NCBI GenBank assembly: GCA_002238905.1
Contig: MPNG01000010.1
Span: 1-50,954, forward strand
Origin: Alphaproteobacteria bacterium bin98
GTDB taxonomy: Bacteria > Pseudomonadota > Alphaproteobacteria > Bin98
Direction: 5' to 3'
DNA: 50,954 nucleotides
Part shown: positions 17,701 to 25,508 of the stretch, in pieces
How the letters are laid out: every line of letters begins with the position of its first letter
How positions within the stretch are numbered: the stretch's first letter is position 1
The notes under the pieces: model-generated
What the model was told of the DNA's origin: nothing
What the model saw: only the letters and a program-made list of their open reading frames with translations
Databases searched by the model: none
Translations under genes and position numbers: made by a program

Positions 17701-18712
17701 ACAATTGGCTTCTTATGAGGAAGGCAAGGACTCCACCATCAAGATTTTGGAGGCTTTTGTGATGGAAGAAGGTAATATGATTACCTTCGAGAACTACAAA
17801 GAACATATCCACGAAAGCATCATTGCAAAGCGTCACAGTGATTTTTTCTTGAACATTGCGGTGAGTATTAAAAGATCTATTTACGAGCGTTGCCGCGAAT
17901 TAACCGCTGAAGTGGCTATGCGTGACTACACAGTCCTTGCGCGCTATTTTAATAATCATATGGCAGGAGTCTATCCGTTTGTGAAGGAGAATATGCCAGG
18001 AATGCGCTTGGAATCAGAGGTGGATCCAGACAGTATGAAAGATTTCTTTGAAAAGTTTTCAAAGCTCTCCACCGATAAGTTGAAAAGTCTACGTGACCAC
18101 CCAGCGTATAAAGGATCCTTTAAAGATGTTAAAAAGTTTTTAGCAGATATGTGGCGTTTGAAAGAATTTTTGGATACCTTCTTTGCGCCTAGTAAAGAAG
18201 GAGAAGATCCAGGAATTTCCTTCCTTACAGAGTACCGCGCCAACAAAGCACGTGATGTCTTCGGAGAACATATTATCGATTGGGCTGTGATTTCTGGTGA
18301 GGAAGAAATTGGCCTCCAAGGAGGAAAAACAGAAGGATACTGGCGTATGGGTCAACCTTTTACTGTCGGTGTTCAGTTTGTGGTTCAATCCCCCCTTGCC
18401 CCAGTAGCCTCTCGAGATATGCCCAACTTGGTGGTGTTAGGGGACAGGGCACTTTTTGTTTATGAGGGATTCTGGTCTTGGTTACGACTGCTGCAAAATA
18501 TGCAAGCTACCGCAGCTGATGGTAATGTGGGTGGCGATACACTTCTGAAATTAGAAATTCCTATGGCGGAAAAAACCACAGGGCAATTAGCTGATAAAAC
18601 AAAAGTCTTTTTGCGCATTATACCTCGTCAAACTAATGGAAAAGCAAAGCGCGCATTCCGTATACCGCCATTCCCAGTGCGTGCGCCTTATTTTACAAAA
18701 GGAGATGAATGA
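14705..18712 (+). CDS. tssM: Type VI secretion membrane protein TssM
   Basis: TssM (IcmF/VasK) forms the inner-membrane-to-periplasm core of the T6SS membrane complex with TssL and TssJ. The 1335 residues fit the family. Visible are an N-terminal transmembrane segment (about residues 2-24), a P-loop G-G-R-V-S-G-K-S (113-120) in the IcmF NTPase-like domain, the switch-like T-K-T-D-F-L near 237, a second transmembrane segment (S-A-I-V-L-L-S-L-V-W-G-V-G-L-F-L, about 398-413), and a long helical periplasmic region. The C-terminus carries a beta-rich IcmF-type domain. The ATG at 14705 overlaps the preceding stop; ATG at 14708 is an alternative. Its end overlaps tssA by 4 nt. Confidence 0.9.
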   Translation: MMMLLFMFLGGGLLTFFVVSRIMVRMMRPSHGKKQPQMTESVLPAETPQPEREKRIFPFWSSVKSIFYKLLRISRLAPAGPLYASFKEATTLLKKRSLLRNPKYALPWTIVVGGRVSGKSNMLSGLQLPQPIKSPAASAPGSLDWWFLEEGVVLNVDSRCFLSQSTDETGWFTFLRNLQHWRPRNPVDSVVLTISLEEIMQAAEDVQQALAEKIAKPLLMLESVLGVSLPLHIVVTKTDFLPGFQGLAHVAKQAGKSGEILGWTNPYDADKRFDGSEIKEAVESVQSDLHNWTLHCFSEGVSAQYRDDIMVFIERLGGVIAPLQRNLKTLLGMGGYKDNFYVRGLSFVGQEVEQSQVFFGDDLISKKVFQERGVARPLQKIFGGHNRLFVWIRSAIVLLSLVWGVGLFLDHKRLQNTVFALRPLMQKTVTNISGREMAEVGEEELQKQTFKNATKNTLKLLSQSAKYDLFSWFMPASWMSGLEGDLDDQVFKLYDVFVAQPMYRCFQGRAEKLIIETDARKEQWTESLSMTDVTSFCRLKDYLIGVEDLEDHVNLYNSLPKTQDVKSFQMIIQYLYDFNLGESFFTQKTLLQEKILKNIQYSPFYLSDYVERARERFFDVFNAFLVSSFHVDRLFSAPRALQNALEKIDRSGIAGVEEVYGLLEKIDATTNMLMQDGGAWLAREHFVPSSDLEQVLETIQKTGFLGVKVVDHCTNSLTKIFHKTTTFLESFGSMMTGHFFVRSQELGVLVPSMGLSALRKAIVLSLKKGFMQRASHEKMTTIIPKGQILHWDKQMLIKALAIIKEYRVFMEQELQTFPEAIQETMRLMSRKQLEANVEGVLARAQTFFQIPVTRWSNHAEEVSRAYADNLQEVAPLFADIITHLNELGAHTLFVTVRDALFKQMYTHLKELEELVQKGAFFYPDVANIRWWKGEKGVVYQLYGADDRLDMRSLWGNHVKRFKEMMALHVSPVLDLLTSPLMHMETKEAKIVDRWAHISEQLASYEEGKDSTIKILEAFVMEEGNMITFENYKEHIHESIIAKRHSDFFLNIAVSIKRSIYERCRELTAEVAMRDYTVLARYFNNHMAGVYPFVKENMPGMRLESEVDPDSMKDFFEKFSKLSTDKLKSLRDHPAYKGSFKDVKKFLADMWRLKEFLDTFFAPSKEGEDPGISFLTEYRANKARDVFGEHIIDWAVISGEEEIGLQGGKTEGYWRMGQPFTVGVQFVVQSPLAPVASRDMPNLVVLGDRALFVYEGFWSWLRLLQNMQATAADGNVGGDTLLKLEIPMAEKTTGQLADKTKVFLRIIPRQTNGKAKRAFRIPPFPVRAPYFTKGDE

Positions 18713-19818
18713 AAGACTTAAGAATCCAGAATTTATGTGAGCCTATTAGCGCTGATAAACCTTCGGGAGAATATCTTTTTTACGAGGATACTTATCTCAA
18801 CATTAAAGAGGCTCTACATCAGGACGACTCTTTGCCTAAAGGTATGTGGTCGTTTAATGAAAAATCTTCTGATTGGAAAAAAGCTGAGCGGATTTGTGAG
18901 GAAGCTTTACTTAAAAGAACAAAAGATATCCAAATTGTTGGGTGGCTTACGCAGTGCTGGCTTCAGCAATACGGCCTGGAAGGGCTGCTGGGTGGCATTG
19001 ATTTAATGAAGAAGATTTGTGAAAAATTCTGGGATACCGTTTACCCAACCATCGAAGAAGAAGAGGATTTTAGAGCTCGTGTTTTTGAGTGGATGAACGT
19101 CAAAATTGCTCCGCAAATTCGAATGATTCCTATGTTTTTTTCTTCTAAAACGCTGGACTTCTCTCTTCCAGCTCACTACTTCAACATCGCTCAAAACGTT
19201 TTGTCTGGAGCACATAATATACCAGAGAATCATCACCACATTACCAAAGATTGGCAAGATGGTATTTTGGCTGTGCAAGCCAGCTCGTATGCACCGCTTA
19301 TCAAAACTGTTGAAAAAGTAGAAGTGGCGTTGCATGACCTGTCTGATTGGCTTGATGAAAATTTTGTTCATGAGCAAGTAACCTTCAATTATTTTTATAA
19401 AGAACTGGAGAGGCTGCGTGACGCTGTTGAGCATATTAAAGCGGTAAAAAAAGAAACATCTTCTGAGATTGTGGAAGAAGAGCAGAGTGCTCCACCTCCC
19501 CCTCCTCAAGAGCCATCTCAAGAGCCATCAAGTCAAGATCAAGTGGAACAAGAGTTGAAAAAAGCGCCACCAGTGACAGAGGATCCTGTTGTGGAAGTAG
19601 TTTCAGGTGAAACCCGTCACACCCTTTATAAACAACTGCGCGGCCTTGTGCAGCACCTAAAAACCGTCGACCCTCAAAGCCCTATTGCAGGACTGTTGGA
19701 AAAAATACTTTTATACGAAACATATTCGTTTGAAGATATTGTTTCTAAATATGGAAAAAAAGGAGCTTTAAGACGGGTGAAAGAAATCTTAGAAGAGGAT
19801 TTAGATCACGGCGGGTAG
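18709..19818 (+). CDS. tssA: Type VI secretion protein TssA (ImpA N-domain)
   Basis: TssA proteins guide baseplate and tail assembly. The N-terminal ImpA domain is clear: L-C-E-P-I-S-A-D-K-P-S-G, then W-K-K-A-E-R-I-C-E-E-A-L, T-K-D-I-Q-I-V-G-W-L-T and G-L-E-G-L-L-G-G-I-D-L. A Pro/Gln-rich linker (about residues 260-285) leads to a short C-terminal helical region. At 369 residues it is a compact TssA. It overlaps tssM through an ATGA junction, the last coupling of the operon. No other T6SS gene (sheath, tube, ClpV, VgrG) is in the window, so the rest of the system must lie elsewhere. Confidence 0.88.
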   Translation: MKDLRIQNLCEPISADKPSGEYLFYEDTYLNIKEALHQDDSLPKGMWSFNEKSSDWKKAERICEEALLKRTKDIQIVGWLTQCWLQQYGLEGLLGGIDLMKKICEKFWDTVYPTIEEEEDFRARVFEWMNVKIAPQIRMIPMFFSSKTLDFSLPAHYFNIAQNVLSGAHNIPENHHHITKDWQDGILAVQASSYAPLIKTVEKVEVALHDLSDWLDENFVHEQVTFNYFYKELERLRDAVEHIKAVKKETSSEIVEEEQSAPPPPPQEPSQEPSSQDQVEQELKKAPPVTEDPVVEVVSGETRHTLYKQLRGLVQHLKTVDPQSPIAGLLEKILLYETYSFEDIVSKYGKKGALRRVKEILEEDLDHGG

Positions 19819-20234
19819 TCGTTTTTGAAAATCAACTATATTTGTTTGTTTTTAAACATACATCACACACAAGTAATGCGGTACTTTTGCATTTGACATC
19901 AAGAATAGGCTGGAGGTTTGAAATAGCCAATACTGCCATTACTCAATTCATAATAACGTACTCGATTGAATGCATTGATATCTGGAAATCTGATTTCATA
20001 TATGTTGGGGAAGTGTTTTTATTCTGTGCTTGTTTTGCACTCCACACCTCATAATATTTTTTTTAAGAGGAATAATGTGCCTGATCTTCAAATGACCAAC
20101 GGAGCTAAAAAAGGGCTACGATATCCCTTTTTATTGATTGGATAAAGAACATAAAATTACACACTGTTACAGATGAAACGATTATAGAGGCAGCAAAGGG
20201 TGGTAATATGAATAATATTGATTGAAAGGGAACG
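19819..20234 (+). other. Non-coding stretch after the T6SS operon
   Basis: I see no credible gene in these 416 bases. The 70-codon open frame at 19842-20054 lacks a ribosome site and family resemblance. The stretch contains a terminator at 20108-20132. Its end (GGTAATATG...ATTGATTGAAAGGGAACG) is a worn version of the right-array upstream element. Confidence 0.5.
20108..20132 (+). terminator. Rho-independent terminator after the T6SS operon
   Basis: AAAAAGGG / CCCTTTTT form a perfect 8-bp stem with a 9-nt loop, followed by more T-rich sequence. It lies 290 nt after tssA and is the first terminator candidate on this strand. Confidence 0.55.
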
Positions 20235-21008
20235 ATGCAAATAATGAAAAGTTTAATGATCATAGGTGGCTGATTGCGTTACCCGCACAAAGTGCATCCG
20301 ATGATCAAAAATTAGAGCATAGACAGAGACATAGACGGGAGGTTGAGCTGTTTGGAGCGTCTTCAAAAAGGGTGCCAAGAAGGTTGCGATGTAGAGTATG
20401 AATTGAAGAAATCCTTACATTACATTTTGTGGCTGAACTCGGTGATGAGATTGAGCGGTTTTGTGCTCTTATGACACATTTCCAAAAAAGAGCATGCATG
20501 ATCTGATCTCAGGGATAAGAGGTTTTTTAATCGCTTACAAAAATTCGACTGAAGCAGTAGCAGTAGCCTTTTTAGATCTTTGTGACTGTAGCACAGAATA
20601 TTGGGGTGATGTTCCTCATTGTGCCGCTCTTAGGAATCCTTCTGATTGCTGTACTTATGTATATAGGAAGACTACTGATTGCTGTACTTATGTATCAGGT
20701 GGATTAACCCCTTCGATTGTGAGAGTGCGCTGCGCGATGTTCTGCCACACTTCAAAAGCTTGCGTTGGGTTCAAGACGAGAAGAAATCTCATCTCTTTTA
20801 TTTGGAAGACGTAATAGCCAGAATTTGCGAAGATGAGAGTGCCTCTGCAAAGGCCTGCGTAGAGATGATGACTAAAAAAATTGGCGTTTACAGGAAACAT
20901 ATCATGCATATAGAAGAGTGGTTGAATGTCGTAGGGCTTTATGTGTGGGATAATTTGGATCCAGGCCGCTCTTGCCATGAAACGATGACTGATCCAAATG
21001 CTGAATGA
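20235..21008 (+). pseudogene. Frameshifted B-type secreted gene
   Basis: It starts with the standard ATG and signal-peptide codons (M-Q-I-M-K-S-L-M-I-I) but has lost one base at about 20269 (ATAGGTGGCTG instead of ATATGTGCGCTG), which breaks the frame inside the signal peptide. Further on, another frame encodes B-type sequence (W-G-D-V-P, C-C-T-Y-V-Y-R). A roughly 30-bp duplication (GATTGCTGTACTTATGTAT twice, near 20643 and 20675) shifts the frame again before the C-terminal part (H-F-K-S-L-R-W-V...). The closest relative is the gene at 22095. Confidence 0.75.
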
Positions 21009-21050
21009 GAGCGCTTAGCACGCATCATTTGAGCAACATTTTGTGGTGGC

Positions 21051-21078
21051 AAAAAGGGAAGGCATGCCTTCCCTTTTT
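21051..21078 (+). terminator. Rho-independent terminator
   Basis: This is a 28-bp perfect palindrome: AAAAAGGGAAGGCA followed by its reverse complement, ending in TTTTT. It follows the decayed B-type gene and marks a transcription unit border. Confidence 0.8.
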
Positions 21079-21094
21079 AATGAGTAGCGATGAG

Positions 21095-21150
21095 CATCTT
21101 AGGGTTTTGTGAGAAAAGTTGTAGATCTTGTGAAAGAGGGAAAGTGAATA
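21095..21150 (+). pseudogene. Short relic related to 30262-30414
   Basis: GTTGTAGATCTTGTGAAAGA and flanking bases match the coding part of the relic at 30262-30414 (K-K-A-V-D-L-V-K-E). No frame is preserved. Confidence 0.4.
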
Positions 21151-21214
21151 TGAAGTATTGTTCATCTTTGTCTTTGTATTGTTTTTATTGTAAGATTAGC
21201 ACAGAGATGAAAAA

Positions 21215-22051
21215 ATGCAAATAATGAAAAATATCATGATAATATGTGTTCTGACTGCGTTACCAGCATACAGTACAAGCGCTCAATTAGATAAAGCTGA
21301 TGATTGGTTGAGCAATCAGCAATTAGCCAATGATGCATTGCTCTCATGTACTCAGCATATGCATTTTTTTATGCAAAATCACTCTCAAATATGCAATGTT
21401 GAGAATGAAATAATTGCCCGTATGATTTTTTTATCTAAAGAGTGTCAACCTGTATATCTCTCTAAAAAATTAAGAGAACAAGCTAAAGCCTATATTGATT
21501 TTCGAAAACGAGTGCGCCGAAACGCAGAATCCGTTCAGTATTGTTTAAAGACCAACCCTTTTCGTGCACAAAGGGCGAAACACTTTGCTTCAGTTGCAAT
21601 GATCGTGAGAACGTGGGTTCTTGCAAAAGAGAGTCCTTATACAACACAGTCTAGTGATGCAGCGTGTAGATACGATGATTGTCAGAGTGTGAGAGTCGTT
21701 TTGGACGATTTTTGTCAAGACTGTAGAAAGATTTCAGATTTTTACGAACAGCAGAAAACACACATCGATCATTTATGCGCACTTTTTGACCGTTTCGAGC
21801 ATTCTGATGCTCTCATACTCACTCGTGATGATAAGATTCAAACCATGTATAATCTTCGACTGTATGATGAATGTTGCAAGATAGAAAAAGATAATATGGA
21901 AGAATGGATCCAGAAATTTGAACATCTTTTGAAATTAGAAGAGGATCTTTCTGATGATGTGGAAGCAGTTGTGCTGAAGCAAAAAAATGAAGAAGAGAGA
22001 GTGGCTGCGCGAGTAAGATCCGCAAATCACTTGCCCTGTATCATACTGTAG
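21215..22051 (+). CDS. C-type secreted protein with C-terminal CaaX box CIIL (278 aa)
   Basis: A signal peptide (residues 1-20; A-Y-S before cleavage) is followed by a helical mature part. Landmarks are I-C-N-V-E-N-E-I-I-A-R-M-I-F-L-S (about 60-75), a basic R-K-R-V-R-R stretch, and the signature C-R-Y-D-D-C-Q-S-V-R-V-V-L-D-D-F-C near 150. The signature recurs in the gene at 42634 and the fragment at 26742. The last four residues are C-I-I-L, directly before TAG. This is a canonical CaaX motif with Leu, which eukaryotic GGTase-I modifies. The box can only function if the protein reaches host cytosol; that is inferred. It sits 44 nt before the next B-type frame. Confidence 0.75.
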   Translation: MQIMKNIMIICVLTALPAYSTSAQLDKADDWLSNQQLANDALLSCTQHMHFFMQNHSQICNVENEIIARMIFLSKECQPVYLSKKLREQAKAYIDFRKRVRRNAESVQYCLKTNPFRAQRAKHFASVAMIVRTWVLAKESPYTTQSSDAACRYDDCQSVRVVLDDFCQDCRKISDFYEQQKTHIDHLCALFDRFEHSDALILTRDDKIQTMYNLRLYDECCKIEKDNMEEWIQKFEHLLKLEEDLSDDVEAVVLKQKNEEERVAARVRSANHLPCIIL

Positions 22052-22094
22052 CGACAACACGTTTTTATGTCTATAATAAGAGTGATTTAGGAAT

Positions 22095-22796
22095 ACGCAT
22101 ACAAAGATTATTCTCATATGTGCGCTGCTTACGTTACCCGCGCAAAGTGCATACGATAAGCCAACATTCGAAGAGAGACAGAGACAGGAGGTTGTCAAAT
22201 TTTTTAAGTGTCTTCAGAAAGGATATCAAGAAGGTTGTGATGTAGGGTATGCATTGAAGAAGTCCTTACATTTGGTGGCTGAATTAGATGATGAGATTGA
22301 TCAGTTTTGTGCTTTTTATGACATACGAAAAAAGCTAATGCATGATCTGATCGTAATGATAAGAGAGTTTTTAATCGATTACCAAGACTCGACTAAAGAA
22401 GAAGCAGTAGCCTTTTCAGCTTCAGCTCTTTGTGATTGTAGCACAGAAGGTTGGAGTGCTGTGCCTAACCCTACCGCTCTTAGGAAGACTGCTGATTGCT
22501 GCACTTATGTATACAGGTGGATTACCCCCTTCGATTGTGAGAGTGTGCTGCGCAATGTGCTTCCGAACCTCAGAAACTTGCATAGTTTTCAAGCATCGCA
22601 GAAAGTTAATCTCTTTTGTTTGAAAGAATTAATAGCTGTAATTGGCAAAGGTGAGAGTGCCTCTGCAAAGGCCTATGCAAAGCAGATCACTGAACAAATT
22701 GGCGTTTATAGGGAAAAGATCATTGATACAAAAACGAAGTCGGATTTGATAAAGAGTCTCTTTGTGTGTATCGAGGTGAAGTGTACTAGTAACTGA
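22095..22796 (+). CDS. B-type secreted protein whose start codon is lost (ACG)
   Basis: The frame is open from 22086 and encodes a complete signal-peptide core (I-I-L-I-C-A-L-L-T-L-P-A-Q-S-A) and B-type body (E-G-C-D near 53, W-S-A-V-P-N-P-T near 120, C-T-Y-V-Y-R). At the place of the usual initiator, however, there is ACG (22095), and no ATG/GTG/TTG precedes the signal peptide. The first in-frame ATG (22254) would delete the signal peptide. It is either a recently silenced gene or one started inefficiently at ACG. The body is undamaged, so loss must be recent. Confidence 0.55.
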   Translation, partial: THTKIILICALLTLPAQSAYDKPTFEERQRQEVVKFFKCLQKGYQEGCDVGYALKKSLHLVAELDDEIDQFCAFYDIRKKLMHDLIVMIREFLIDYQDSTKEEAVAFSASALCDCSTEGWSAVPNPTALRKTADCCTYVYRWITPFDCESVLRNVLPNLRNLHSFQASQKVNLFCLKELIAVIGKGESASAKAYAKQITEQIGVYREKIIDTKTKSDLIKSLFVCIEVKCTSN

Positions 22797-22861
22797 GAGA
22801 TCTTAGTGCGCATCATTTGAGAAACATGACGCAAAAATAATGAAAAAGTTGATGTTTATGC

Positions 22862-23040
22862 AAAAAAAGGGGTAATGACAGCCCCCTTTTTGTAAGGGGA
22901 ATGGGCTGCAGTCAGAGGAAAAAGTGAATTTTGTGATGCAGAAACATCTCAATACTGTAAAAATTTATAGACAAGAATGATCGGGTTGCAAAGGTTCTGC
23001 TGCCATAATTTCAGTATTGAACTATGTAGCCAATAGACAA
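22862..23040 (+). repeat. Terminator plus intergenic repeat, copy 1
   Basis: This region resembles 28103-28325. Both start with a terminator hairpin, then share CAATACTGTAAAAATTT, AAGAATGATC(G/T)GGTTGCAAA and TATGTAGCCAAT. It looks like a duplicated 3' flank. A possible decayed CaaX-type end (CCATACTGTAGG, near 23174) lies further right. Confidence 0.5.
22864..22891 (+). terminator. Rho-independent terminator
   Basis: AAAAAGGGG / CCCCTTTTT form a perfect 9-bp stem with a 10-nt loop, and the T run completes the signal. Confidence 0.75.
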
Positions 23041-23299
23041 GAGGGGGATGATCTCATCTTTTGCTGTGTCTTGAATAAATAAAGTAAAGTAATGACAATA
23101 TGTGTGCAGTGTTAAATAAGAGCGGCTGAGGCACTTATCTAGATAAATTATCGCAAATACCACATGTGATTAGTCCATACTGTAGGCTAACAAAGGGAGT
23201 CTATGCCTCCTTATTGACAGGAATAAACGTTTAATAATTATAAGTTTTTTTAAAAGATGGGGTAATTATGGGTGCAAAAAATTGTGCTAACATAGACGA

Positions 23300-23317
23300 G
23301 GAATAATCATTTATTCC
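23300..23317 (+). promoter_or_regulatory. Inverted repeat upstream of the gene at 23338
   Basis: GGAATAA-TCAT-TTATTCC is a perfect 7-bp inverted repeat, just after TTGTGCTAACAT (an extended -10 candidate at 23282-23292). It occupies the position of the TGATTAT/ATAATCA palindrome of other right-array genes and contains ATAATCAT. Confidence 0.4.
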
Positions 23318-23337
23318 AAAGATAGGGAGAGTGAAAG

Positions 23338-24147
23338 ATGAGTATAATGAAAAGCCTTATGATCATATGTGCGCTGCTTGTGTGCCAGGTGCAGAGTGCA
23401 AGCTATGATCCACAATCAGAAAAATTGGAAAAGAGTCAGGAGATTACCAGATGTTTGCGCTGTCTGCAGAAAAATTATCAAGAAGGTTGTGATTTTAATT
23501 ATGCATTAAGACAATACATCCATCAGCTCGATGTTAATGTTTTGCGGCTTGCCAGTTTTGCTGCGGCATACCCAGATATCCAGTGTGATCATATAATTTC
23601 ATATATAGATTGGATGTACCGTCTGCGCACAGACACACAAAGTTTTTTCAAACAGTACTGTGTATTGAATGATGAAGAAGAAAAATGCTTTTCAACGATC
23701 TGCTACCATAGAAAAGCAGATTGGGGCGCTTTTCCTAATCCCACCAGGCGTAGGAAGCCTATTAATTTATACATTTATTTCTGTAGAATTTTTAAGAGAC
23801 CCGCCTTTTCTTGTAAGAGTCATCTAGAAGCTTTTAGCGGTGTGATGACACACTTAGCAAAATTGCGGGATTGGCAAGAAGGGCAGAAAAACTTGCTCCC
23901 TTCTTTGCAAAAAGCGATAAATGCAATTAGCGACGATGATGGTTGCATTGCGCAGTCCTACAAAGAAGGTGCTTTGAAAGCAATTAGCAGTTACGAAGAA
24001 TGCCTCCAAAATCAAGACTCCCTAGTGCAGGCATTGCGTCAATTTGGACCATCTGACACACAGATGTTGGAATTTTCTGATGCAGAAAAAATGCTTTCTG
24101 ATTTATTCAGGAGCGAGCAAGTCATGCAAATGATCGCATCTCGATGA
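23338..24147 (+). CDS. B-type secreted protein (269 aa)
   Basis: A typical B-type protein. The signal peptide (M-S-I-M-K-S-L-M-I-I-C-A-L-L-V..., Q-S-A before the mature part) is followed by K-S-Q-E-I-T-R-C-L (about 32-40) and Q-E-G-C-D-F. The type motif W-G-A-F-P-N-P-T is near residue 129, then Y-I-Y-F-C-R-I-F in place of C-T-Y-L-Y-R, then L-R-D-W-Q-E-G-Q and the C-terminal F-S-D-A-E-K-M-L. It is predicted soluble, helical and exported. GGGAG about 10 nt upstream can serve as ribosome site. No enzyme motif is recognisable. Confidence 0.75.
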   Translation: MSIMKSLMIICALLVCQVQSASYDPQSEKLEKSQEITRCLRCLQKNYQEGCDFNYALRQYIHQLDVNVLRLASFAAAYPDIQCDHIISYIDWMYRLRTDTQSFFKQYCVLNDEEEKCFSTICYHRKADWGAFPNPTRRRKPINLYIYFCRIFKRPAFSCKSHLEAFSGVMTHLAKLRDWQEGQKNLLPSLQKAINAISDDDGCIAQSYKEGALKAISSYEECLQNQDSLVQALRQFGPSDTQMLEFSDAEKMLSDLFRSEQVMQMIASR

Positions 24148-24199
24148 TGACATTATCAATGAAGAGCGTTGATTGATAGGCTGTCTGGATTTACTGAGA

Positions 24200-24350
24200 T
24201 ACTTTATATATCAGAGAAGATCTTAAAGAATTAGCAGGGAACTTTAGATGTTTTTTGAGAGGGTGGGTAAACAAGAGGAAGAAATTTTGCAAAAGCCTGG
24301 CTCCAACCCAAGAATTTTTCTGAAGCAGAAAACATGCTGCAGAAAGGATA
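24200..24350 (+). pseudogene. C-terminal relic of a B-type gene
   Basis: TTTTTCTGAAGCAGAAAA and following bases encode F-S-E-A-E-N-M-L-Q-K, the family's C-terminal motif, directly behind an intact B-type gene. The rest of the copy is gone. Confidence 0.45.
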
Positions 24351-24376
24351 GATGGGTGGCGCTATCATTGATGAAT

Positions 24377-24390
24377 GATTATGAATAATC
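24377..24390 (+). promoter_or_regulatory. Operator-like palindrome GATTAT-GA-ATAATC
   Basis: A perfect 6-bp inverted repeat with a 2-bp centre, 23 nt before the ATG at 24414. It belongs to the right-array palindrome class. Confidence 0.45.
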
Positions 24391-24413
24391 TTGACAAATA
24401 GTAAGGATAAACG

Positions 24414-25109
24414 ATGCAAATAATGAACACTCTCTTGATAATATGCGCGCTGATTATATTGCCGGCTCAAGGTGCATCCGTAAATGATTTTGGATCAGCA
24501 GATGAAGGTGGCGAAAATATTTTCCCAACAAATATTTTCCCAACTATTAAGTGTTTTCTGCAACTGCATAAAACTATATGTGCTTTGGAGGATAAATTGG
24601 TGGTATTGGTGATTGATCGTTTAGACAGTGGATTTGAAAGTGGATCAGGTCTGATAGCCTATAAAAATTATTTTGCTTTTTCTTGGGAGAAATTGTGTAC
24701 AGAAGGCAAACAGAGTGTGTTTGAGTTTCACACCTTTCTGCAGGGAGGCGATTCTGGTAATGATTCAGGATACTGCAAAGATTGTCTCATAAGCTTCCAA
24801 GATGAGGGTGTGCGAGAGAGAGCTCTTGCCGATCATGATAATGATACAAAATGTTGCAAAGCTTGTGCAATAAGAGAGCAAGGTGTGAGTTTGCAAGAGA
24901 GGCTGAGCAAACACATCACTGATTTAACAAAAGCCACACTTCCGGATCTTTTAAATCCTTCTTGTATCAAACTCAATAAGATTAGGGCGGAGTATTGTTC
25001 CTATGCAGAAAGAAAACAAATGTTTCTGAACGGATGCATGCAGGATTTGCATGAGGATTTTGCTGATGTAGAGAAAATGGGGTGGAAGGATCCAGAGATA
25101 TCAACCTGA
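24414..25109 (+). CDS. Secreted Cys-rich helical protein (231 aa), possibly lost its CaaX end
   Basis: A signal peptide (M-Q-I-M-N-T-L-L-I-I..., A-Q-G before cleavage) is followed by a short tandem N-I-F-P-T repeat (residues 35-45) and a helical part (K-T-I-C-A-L-E-D-K-L). A Cys-rich centre follows (C-K-D-C and C-C-K-A-C), with D-N-D-T-K between. C-K-D-C and C-K-A-C could bind metal, but spacing is not diagnostic. In frame behind the TGA stop the DNA reads L-S-H-C-K-L and TAG, with 3' flank like that after real CaaX ends. An ancestral longer C-terminus is therefore possible. The ribosome site is AAGGATAA before ATG. Confidence 0.65.
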   Translation: MQIMNTLLIICALIILPAQGASVNDFGSADEGGENIFPTNIFPTIKCFLQLHKTICALEDKLVVLVIDRLDSGFESGSGLIAYKNYFAFSWEKLCTEGKQSVFEFHTFLQGGDSGNDSGYCKDCLISFQDEGVRERALADHDNDTKCCKACAIREQGVSLQERLSKHITDLTKATLPDLLNPSCIKLNKIRAEYCSYAERKQMFLNGCMQDLHEDFADVEKMGWKDPEIST

Positions 25110-25508
25110 TTGAGTCATTGCAAACTGTAGCGTTGTCGTGCCAAAAAAATTAATACCTACCCATCCTTTATTTTATTATTTTTTTAGTTTTTAACTAGTC
25201 CTGTTGTGCCCACACGCATTGTGTTTTTGAATAAAAGAGTGTTGGCATAAAAATATATGCAAACATCAGATCACACTAAAGGATCGTGAGAGGGTAGATC
25301 AGTGTGTAGCGTTTATGCGCGGGTTGTTTGTAAACGCAACATGTTTTTTAACAGTATAAAGATCTGATTGCAAAAGGAGAAACGATACTTTCATCCTTAT
25401 TCGACCATAATGGGGATGGTGTTTCGAAGCCTATCAAGCTTAGGCAGACTACTGATTTTTTAGATTTAGCATTTGTATGTTCACTGTTATGATATAGAGA
25501 GGAAAATA

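Noticed and set aside
19842-20054. 70-codon open frame after tssA
   Set aside because: No ribosome site, no family similarity, no conserved start; probably chance.
24750-24890. C-K-D-C / C-C-K-A-C cluster as a zinc-finger or thioredoxin-like active site
   Set aside because: Spacing and context fit neither family clearly; one of the pairs lies in a variable region, so no function is assigned.
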